From the NCBI GenBank assembly GCA_003049465.1, contig PYSS01000003.1, forward strand, positions 372,001-436,000: 64,000 nt of DNA, read 5' to 3'. How positions within the stretch are numbered: the first letter of the stretch is position 1; the number at the start of each line of letters is the position of its first letter. Shown here in pieces: positions 55,678 to 64,000 of this stretch. A program made the position numbers and the translations under genes. The notes under the pieces are model-generated. The model was not told the DNA's origin and did not search any database. It was given only the letters and a program-made list of their open reading frames with translations. This DNA comes from Magnaporthiopsis rhizophila (taxonomy: Eukaryota; Ascomycota; Sordariomycetes; Magnaporthales; Magnaporthaceae).

Positions 55678-58600
55678 CGCGGCCTTGAACTCATATGCAC
55701 TGGCATAAAATCTCCGAGAAACACATCCTCGTATTGAGCAAAACAAGCCTGCACGCCGATGGAGCGTTGGCATGCACCAGCATGGAGAGACGGACACTGC
55801 AACTGGATATTCGAACTTTTTTTGGCCCCACGAGACGAGCATGGCAAGCGGCGACACACCGCCCTGCGACGTTCGTTTCTTGGCGTCCGGCCAAGAGAAA
55901 CATGGTCAGCCAGCCTGCCATATTGCCAAGGCCGCCCTGCCCAACGGGACGTCCACTTTAGTCATCCAGCCATCCAGCCAGTGCTGTCGTTCCTCTCGTC
56001 TTATTCTCGGAGCAAGTCCGGAACCTAGGCCAGGTTCGGGGTTTCCCGAAAACGAGCTTCTCCGATGTCCTGCCGCGTCTGAGCATGCAGGCCAATATGA
56101 AATGAAGAAGAAGATGAACCGAGACCGTACCATGTGGAAAGGGAAAGTAGAACGATATTAGGCCGATAGAACTCTCTTCGAGTGCGTGGTGGACGCTCCC
56201 CGACCTTGAACCAACAGCAACAGCACGGCGGCCGCGGCCCATCATCCATGGTGCATGCTCCCCTGGGCCGGCCGATGTGGCCCGCCCCCTGACTTACCCG
56301 CCTTTCTCCCTGTGTGTCTTTCTCTCGCTCACCCCTCCCTGCCCGGCTCGCCCAGCCGCGGGCCGTTGTTGCGATGATCCGGTAACCCAAGGGATGGAAA
56401 TGACAGTGATGCGGGTTGTGGGCGGGCAGGCAGGTACATCACTCCAAAGCAGAAGGGGTGGGTATAGAGAGAGAGAGGAAAAAAAAAAAAAAAAGAAAAA
56501 AAAAAAGAAAGCCCGAGGCGAGACAGACGATACAGCTACCAAAACATGGAAACGGACCAGACGGGATGACCTGTCCACGGAAACAGTCGGCTTGACCGTC
56601 CCGCCCGACCTTGCCGCCCGGGTGGGGGTGTGAGGGAATGCAATGGCAACCACAGAAGCCAGATCAGGCAGCTCCAGGGGTCGGACATGTCTTGTTGCGT
56701 CTTTTTTTTTTTTTTCTTTTTCAAATTTTGCTTTATTTTCCCTGTATTCCCGTTTCCGTTTGCAATTCCTCCCATCTTCTGCACACACGCGCACCGTACA
56801 TATCGGTACGCATACATATACCTGACACAGGAGGTGAAGCAGGGCAGGAAAAATTCTTACAAGAGAGGAGAGCAGGGGGGAAGAAAAAGGAGGTAGCGAA
56901 GGAGAGAATGAGCTGATGATGGGAGTAAACGAAAGGGAAAAAAGAAGAATTGAAAGGAAAAAGAAACACAACCGGGGTTGCAAAACGTCAACGAGCAGGC
57001 AAGTTTGCCTTGTCATCATCATCGGTTCGCTCGGGTCCTCGTTAAAACTATCCGAATGCGGAAACGGTTTGGTTTTCCTTTTTTTTTTTTTTTTTCTTGT
57101 TCTCCACCAGCCCGCACAAACGTCACCTTCGGCACTGCGTTCCGCCTCTGGCGCCTGAGTCGGACACGTCGAGGATCACAACTGATTGTAACCCTCGCCC
57201 CTCGCCTACCTCTGCCCAGGTATTTTCTCTACGTGCCCCGTCCCCTGCCCTGCGATTCTTAGCGCACACGCCTGCCCATCCTTCCTTTCCCATCCCCGGC
57301 CTCGTCAAAAGTTCGAGGTCCTTTTTGGTGATCACGGCAAGGACGGACAGTGAACAAGGACGGTCCCCTGCCAGCGACGCCCCCGCAGTGGGAACCGATC
57401 CCCAAGCCCTTGACTGCTGCTGCGTCTGCTCGATATACCCAAGGCAGGGGGAGATAGACGGCCAGAGGCTTGGGCCCCGGAGGAGGGGAGGGGTAGGCGA
57501 GTGGCAGCCAGTCACTCGATGCGCCCCATACCTTACTTAGGTTTTCGTCTGGGGCTGCCTGTGCCCTGCTGGGACCTTGCATGGCAAGGCCGCCTGCCCG
57601 CCTGCCCAAGTTGTGCCCCACAGAGATGATGAGAGAAAAAAGAGGACTTAAAATGCATAACTACGCACGGGTGAATCAATATCCATCACAGACCAGGCAG
57701 AAAATTGAGGTGCCATGCTTATCGCCTTACCTCTCAGCCTCGCGTCATACCGAAATCGAAATGCCCATGTCAGGAGGTCGGTCGACTGTTCGAGCCGCCA
57801 AGACCCGTGCTGGCTGGCAACGACATAAGAGCGGTGACGTGCGGTGGCAGTGCAAGCTGGCCCTGCCGAAAGCCGACTCGGTCAGTATCAAGACGGGCAA
57901 TATTGACCTCGGCCAAATCTTGCCGTTCTCTTTGCTTTGTTGCCGTCTTCAATATTCCGGTGGATACTATCGCAGCCAGCCAGCCAAGCTGAGGCAGGTC
58001 GGGAATTAAACCCTTTTTGAGGCCTCGGCTGTCGATGCGGTCAAAGTACAATGCGGACGGACCTTTCTGTCGTCGCCTACCCCGGGCCTAAGTAGCGATC
58101 ATGACGATGCATGTACCAGGGGGGGCCCGAGGTCGGTCATGCCGAACCAACCGCCGGCCAATCTCGACAATGGTCGCCTCCGGCCGGGCCTGCTGGGTTT
58201 CGTTCGGCAGCTCTTCGGACCGGGCCAAGCAAATCCTGATAAGCTTTTATCTCGGCCCCTGCGGTGGGACACCCTTGATGTCTTTGCATGCCGTCTGTCT
58301 GGTCTATCGTTGCGCCTCCGCCGTGACGAGGAGGCGGTCAGGGGCCTTGGCTGCTTGGATATACCACCCACCCCGTTCTCCGCCGACCTTGTTGCTACAT
58401 ACGAAGACGAACTATGGAGAGGAAGAAAAAAAAAAACAGCGATGAGAGGGAAAGAGAATGAAGGATGAAAAAAAGAAAGCTCGTATCTATCCACCCCTTG
58501 TTTAATTCGATATCTTGTCCGCGCTGCACAAGAATAGACGAAACCAAATGGTGCCCGATCGCTGCAAGCGGGCTGGCTTGGCCGAGACGCGGGAGTCTGT

Positions 58601-61600
58601 GACAGGCGTCGTCACAAAAAGGAGGACGTGGGCTGCCAGGGCTTACAGCACAAGCGAAAAATGATACCCCTTCTGTTTGAAACCAAAGGCTAGAGAAGCT
58701 TGAACAAACGTTGCGGAGGGGGTGTGACTTGATTGAAAGAGAGGAACAACCAAAGCCGCCGTTGCCGTCGCTACCACCCCAGCACATTTAGAACAATCGT
58801 GAGAAGCGAAAGTCAGTTAGATGCCTACACCCACCCTACCCGTTTTGGAGCATGAAGGAAGAAGCGCAGCAAGAAAACGCCGAGACGCGGACCATTGGCG
58901 TTCACACATCAAGCACAATAATGCCAACGACCAGCCGCAGTACCTCATCTACACATCCATTTGATCGATCTACCCCTCTCTCTCTCTTCCACCCGACCAA
59001 GCCACCCCTGTCTTGTCACCCGTTCTTCCTCCCGCGCCCACCCAAATGAGCCCCATTCGGCAGCAAGCCCCGCCGTTTGATGGGCGCGCCTATGAGCCGC
59101 TTTTTTTTGCCGACATACCGAACATGCCCCGTCTCTTTTTCTCGATGCTGTTTCATTCAATGCAAAAGAAACAGTGAGATAAAATAGGCGAGAGGAGAGT
59201 AATGTTCCATCTCCCCAGCGTCGATCAGGGACGAACGAAGAACGAAGAACAAAAAAAGGTGTCCCTGAAAATGAAAAGAACGGTAGCGATCTCCTAACGA
59301 TTTGCCTGCCAGACCCGCCCGTCGACCCCTCTTGCCTATCTCGGCCATCCCAAACCGCCGGGTCTGCCCGCTTGTCACATGTCCAGGAAAGTCGGATGAA
59401 AAAAAAGCAGAAATTCGCTCGGAATGCCGCCTGGACGAGAGTTGTCGAACTGATTCGCAAGTGGCATACGTACGCCCATGTACAATCTAGACCGCTTTGA
59501 GTTGTTTAGGTAGGTAGCAACCCTGGGCTGCTAAAGAGATAGATCGGAAACTCAATCCATCCTCCGGGAGTCGGCCCAGGATTAAGCTTGTATTCGGCAT
59601 ATTGCATCGGCTGTAGATGCGCACAGAAACAAAGACACACACTTCAAGACCCTTCTTTTCTTTCCGGGAGCCGGTAGAACTGCCAGACCGCCGCCATGAC
59701 CCGTCCCAACAACCATCGGCTAGGACGGGCGGAATCAAATCGCCGCCCCTCCCCAAGGGCTGTCATCAGATATACTTGGCATGGCCATCTATGCCTGTAA
59801 AGCAAGACACGGTAGGATCCGTTCTTTTGCCCTCCCGGACGCTAAAACGGCAGCAGAATCGTCTGGTTTGGTTTAAAAAAAAATGTCAAACGTTTTGTTT
59901 CTCTCTCACAAAAGTCAAGTCAGCCCCAGGTCCCCTTTTTTTTTGCGTTCCGAAACCAGGCTGTCCGAAGTAGAGGAATAGGGGTTCAATGCATGCATGC
60001 AGACACAGACACAAACACAGACACAGAAACACAAACACAAACACGCCCCTCCTCACACCCACGCCCAGAGCAGCCGGAGAGCGGCGCCGCACGGGAGCGA
60101 GAGGGGTTGAGTGATCGCCGCCGCCCAGCCCCGGAGATCGGCAACTCCCCCTGATCCTCCATTTGGTTTAGTACCATACGTGGATTTTTCGTGTTATACA
60201 TCGAGAGCTGCGCGTGCGTGCGTGTGCTTGTGGGTGTGTGTATGTGTGTGAGTCATGCCCTGCTTCTCGAACACGAGAGATATATGAAAGAAAAAAAAAA
60301 AGAAAAAAAGAAAGAAAAAAAAAAGAGTTAGCCTCGCACAAACGGGCGCGTTCGGAGACGTGCGTTCGGGAGGCACGGATGAAAAGGTTGGCAGCCGCGC
60401 ATGCAGGGACTTCAGCCGAACAAAAAAAAAAACCGTGTGCTTGAGCTTTTTTTTTTTTTTCTTTCATCTTTCTGTGCTTGTTCAACGTTTCATTGGCAAT
60501 CTGCTCTTATTTGCCCATCGCGTATTCGGACAGGTGGTGAGTCCGGTATCAGGAGGCTCAGAGCAGGCGGCGGATGACATCTGTGCGTAACCTCGGACTG
60601 TTCTTCGTCAACGCGTGTCTCAGTCAAGTCAAGGAACGGAAGTGGGAGAACGTCAACGTGGAAACAAAAAGGGGGCGAGATGTTTACCGGCACACGCCGC
60701 CGAACGATATTGAAAGCCTGCGGATCGGGATACCTTGGTAGAAACTCGTGGAACCTAGCGGCTACAGCCAGCCCGGTGTGTTAAGCCCCCTCGAAGCCGT
60801 ATATGTCAAAGATTTGGAGGACACAGCCCAGGAGACCGGCGTTCTCCTTGGTTTGCCTCTTGTTTTCCCTAGCGGAAAGCCGCGTGGCGTTACGCGATGT
60901 CGTTGCACCGTTGATTTTTTTTTTTTTTTTCCCACCAAGTCGCACAAGACAAACAATTCATTGTCGTAAAAACCCGAACCAACCAACCAGAATAAGATTG
61001 CCCGGCCAGGCGCCTCGCAGAGCCTCCCGAGTGCGGTTTTGACGAATGCGCCCATGAATGGCCCAATGGGTGATGAACAGACGTGCCATGCCATGCATCT
61101 CTGATATCAGAACCAACAAACAAGCCCCGCCTGCGCTGCCGAGCGTATAGTGAAAGTAGCACACGCATCTAGCTTATCATTCGGGTTGCGATTCGCCCTC
61201 GCGGCGGTGGAAGGGATCAGCCGGCAAATCCGCCTCGGGGAATACCTTGAGCGCTTGGCCAGTGATCTTGCCGTATAGGGCATGGTCGGGAGGGCTAGCT
61301 TCCCATGGCGCGCCTCAAGTTGTCGGCTGCTGGTGGCGCTTGACGTCGTCTGCGGCGGATCAGATAGCAAGAAACCACAGAGTTGCTCCGTAACCCAGCC
61401 ATCGGTCCTCGGCCCTCTCGGGGGCGACCCCGTTGTGGAGGGCGCAAAAAAGGAAAAAAGTGGGCTGGACTGACAGGTGGGCGCTGTGGCAAAAAGCAAA
61501 ATTGATTGCTGGTGGGCTGCTAGGCCGCATCCGTGCGCTGGGACGGATACCCGGCAGTTAGCCTGGCATCCACACTGACGCCACGTGTGCCATATCGATG

Positions 61601-64000
61601 TGCGTTGCGTAGGATTCGCAGCCGCGTCTTGCAGCGGCCGAGTGCTTGGAGAGAAGGCGGTCAAGAGGTCTAGACCGGGTCTGCTGTGCCTACTGCCTGC
61701 TTGCGGAGGCCGGCACCGCACCGGGACTGGAGCGGTTGGCGGCAAGCCAAAACGACGGTGAGTCGGACGAGCCATGTCTGCGCGAGGGCGGGGCGCATGC
61801 AATTTAGTGCACTTTCGCAATGCAGTCAAACCCCGACTCCCTTGCCGCAACTCCCGGGCTGTCATGATGCCTGCCCCTGCAGATACGTCTTTGGGTGGTC
61901 CATTCTCGCCTTGCAGCAGGAAATTGTCTCGGGCGATCCCATCGAGCCCGAAGGACGGATGCTCCACATTCTAAACTGCACAGCCTCGCCCGAATGCACC
62001 GCGTCTTCCAGGAGCATCCCCTCAAAGGCCGTGTTTGCGCACGGAGGCTTCCGATTCGCGCGTGCTCTTGGGGGCGGACGCTACGCTTGCCGGCCTTTTG
62101 TCCGACAAACTAGCCTAAACTGGTCTCTACAAGATACCTAAATATGTATGTAGGTAGGCCGTCCGGGCTCTGGGTGGTGCTGGCTTTCGTCGAGCAGATC
62201 ACCCTGCCCGTTTTAGAGAGATACGGAAGTCACGGCGTGCTGCCGGCATTTAGAAAGAGTCGTCACTCTGCCGCGTCGGCGCCGCGGTGACGGCGATGGG
62301 GCGCTTCGCATCAATCGCCGAGCAGGTGATGTGGGTGGATGAACCGGGTCTCGCCGCACTTGGGCCTGTCCAGGTGGTAGGGATGTTGCCAGGGCTCGGG
62401 TGGGTTGTGCCCGGGGGGCAAGAGGGCAATCAAGACCGAGATACCTAGAAATGGCAAAGAATTCCTCGCCCGCAGCACCTGACAGCCAATCAGTTCCAGC
62501 ACGCGGGTGACCGCCCACATCGTGGATTGGAGGAACCATGCGCCCGCCAGGCGCGTGCAGGGAGGCCTGGGAGACGGAGGGTAAAAGGGGGCGTGGAACC
62601 AAACGGGTGGGTGAAGCGGGAAACTCACTTGAGCTCGTCGCGGACGGACTACCTCGGCCGGCCACCTATGGACGGGATAAATCGTTTTGCGCCCGCCCGA
62701 CGTGTTCCAGATTGATAAAGGCGAGCAGCAGAGATTCCGCGAAGAAGCCTCGGCATCCGGAGAGCTGACCGGGTGACCATTCTGGCGCCATCTCGAACGG
62801 GCCTGCCTGCCTGTGGGGGAAGTGATGGCCGGGACCCAGGAGGACCACCTGCTGCTGACATGAACGAGGGCGGACCGACTTGGTAAATGATATTAACGCC
62901 CGTGATATTCATTGCTCCTCCCACGATCCGCGCGCGTGGGAACCCTGCGACTTTGTGTTCCGTCGATCCACGCCTCCCCAGGCCTGACCAAACGTCGACA
63001 AAGCATAAGAGTCGCAAAAGCCAGCCGTGCGCGCCATTGGGGGTTACAGCAGAGGATGGACCGGAACCGCGCATGCGGATATGGAGTGGCGAGCGTCGTA
63101 CTTGGCACATGTACTGAGTAGCGTCGGGGACGGGGATCAGGACCGGCGAGCTTAACCCGGGCGTACATTGGTACCCAGCCAGCCACCCAGTCAGCCAGCT
63201 ATTTTACGCATGCCCTCCATAGAGTGCCTTCGTATGCCCGGACTTGGCTGTTCCCTGGGGTGTGCGCCAGACCCCACCTCTGATGGCACCTGGCAAGGCA
63301 ATCTTGAGAGCCCGATACGATTGCTCCAATTCGGAAGGCATCGTCACCTTGCCGCCAAGTGCCGTGCGTGCCGTACTCTGTCGTGGCCTCGACCGGCCAG
63401 GGGGGTAATCGGGCCTTTGGGGGAGCGGGGAAAGATATATTCTTGGATTTTGGCAGCCGTGAGTGTTGGCATTTGTTCGTGCAGGGCCTCGGTCGCATCG
63501 GAAGCTCGTTGAGGCAACCGTCAGTGGCCTGCCAGGAATGGGGTCTAAGCAAGGCCTGCATCAGCAGCGAGCAGAGCTGTTCGGGCCCTGACACAAGCAA
63601 TGCCAGGTGCTTACTGGGCTTCATCTTCCAGTTCTTGTTCTCTCCTCTCCTTTGCCATTTGTGAGATGTGCGGACAGGTACTGGGATAGGAGTCAAGGGA
63701 CCTACCAAAGTACCTAGGTAGGAACCTAGCCAGGTATCTACCCGTGGGTAGTTGCAATGCACGGCGCGCGCTTTGCAACTTTGCGTCGCACCCTCTCGTC
63801 AAGCTGCCTCGCTTCCATGTTGGATCGCGATGTCTTGGCGGTGACAGCAACGCACACCTATCAATGTGCCTGTCCAGACTAGGAAGGTAGCACATGCGGT
63901 GTGCCTGCCGTATGCATGCATGCATAGACGGCGACGCGGGCTTTCTGCTTTGCTGCCGTTTCCGTCACTGGCCCGCCCGGAAGGTGCCAACTTTGACCCC
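55678..64000. other. 8.3-kb gene-poor flank
   Basis: No gene is supported. The frames are short or, where long (61107-61967 on the minus strand), lack any family motif and overlap others. It holds homopolymers (A-rich 56480-56508, T 56702-56714, A/G-rich 60290-60325, T near 60447-60460, T 60918-60930), an imperfect CA-rich tract (60001-60047), AGGTAGGT motifs (59510, 62150, 63715) and GCATGCATGC (63912-63925). It may be a long upstream region of a gene beyond the right edge, or hold noncoding transcripts. Confidence 0.45.
60001..60047. repeat. Imperfect ACACAGACACAAACAC-type tract
   Basis: CA-rich units with periodic G and A substitutions (ACACAGACACAAACACAG and similar) over about 47 bases. 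Confidence 0.7.

Noticed and set aside
61107..61967. 286-codon minus-strand frame in the right flank
   Set aside because: Pro/Arg/Ser/Thr-rich with no recognisable motif; overlapping frames exist on the other strand. Kept as noncoding unless transcripts show otherwise.

Overview
The window is nuclear DNA of a filamentous ascomycete (Pezizomycotina), most likely a Sordariomycete. The evidence is GC-rich coding sequence, short introns (48-192 bp) with GTRNGT donors and CTRAC/CTGAC-like branch sites, a Zn(II)2Cys6 transcription factor with a fungal-specific middle domain, several fungal F-box families and a conserved Arg/Ser-rich fungal protein. No prokaryotic signature, transposon, rRNA, tRNA or CRISPR array could be supported. 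Exon structures were worked out by hand from splice consensus, reading phase and protein-family continuity.

Layout. 1-3844: gene-free flank. 3845-6013: secreted, extremely repetitive Val-Thr-Gln and Pro/His/Met-rich protein. 6985-8743 (-): F-box protein with a duplicated F-box/CxxC module. 9722-11104: fumarylacetoacetase (tyrosine/phenylalanine catabolism). 11679-14800: Zn2Cys6 regulator whose zinc cluster is interrupted by a 17-nt microexon. 15238-16446: tandem GFA-domain zinc protein. 17719-19002: second F-box protein. 19193-20762 (-): AMID/FSP1-type flavoprotein. 21292-22306 (-): GNAT acetyltransferase. 24269-26014 (-): Arg/Ser-rich conserved fungal protein. 28897-31474 (-): topaquinone copper amine oxidase with seven exons, one of 12 nt. 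33932-35171: multi-pass membrane protein. 36151-37188: decayed polyol dehydrogenase. 37708-38483 (-): secreted DUF1349-like protein. 39980-41183 (-): mitochondrial phosphate carrier. 41945-43824 (-): secreted GMC oxidoreductase. 44930-47141 (-): third F-box protein. 47703-49164 (-): mitochondrial acetylornithine aminotransferase. 50787-53258: HSL-type alpha/beta hydrolase with a large disordered insert. 53259-64000: about 10.7 kb almost without genes, with one small Cys-rich secreted candidate (55474-55677, -).

The genes form no single cluster. Arginine biosynthesis and phosphate import are mitochondrial housekeeping. Fumarylacetoacetase and amine oxidase are catabolic, and the latter has paired GATA sites upstream that suggest nitrogen control. 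The secreted repeat protein, GMC oxidase and DUF1349 protein face outward. Intergenic DNA is rich in long A/T homopolymers and dispersed AGGT/ACCT tetranucleotide runs. Two homopolymer tracts contain an N and probably mark unresolved assembly joins.
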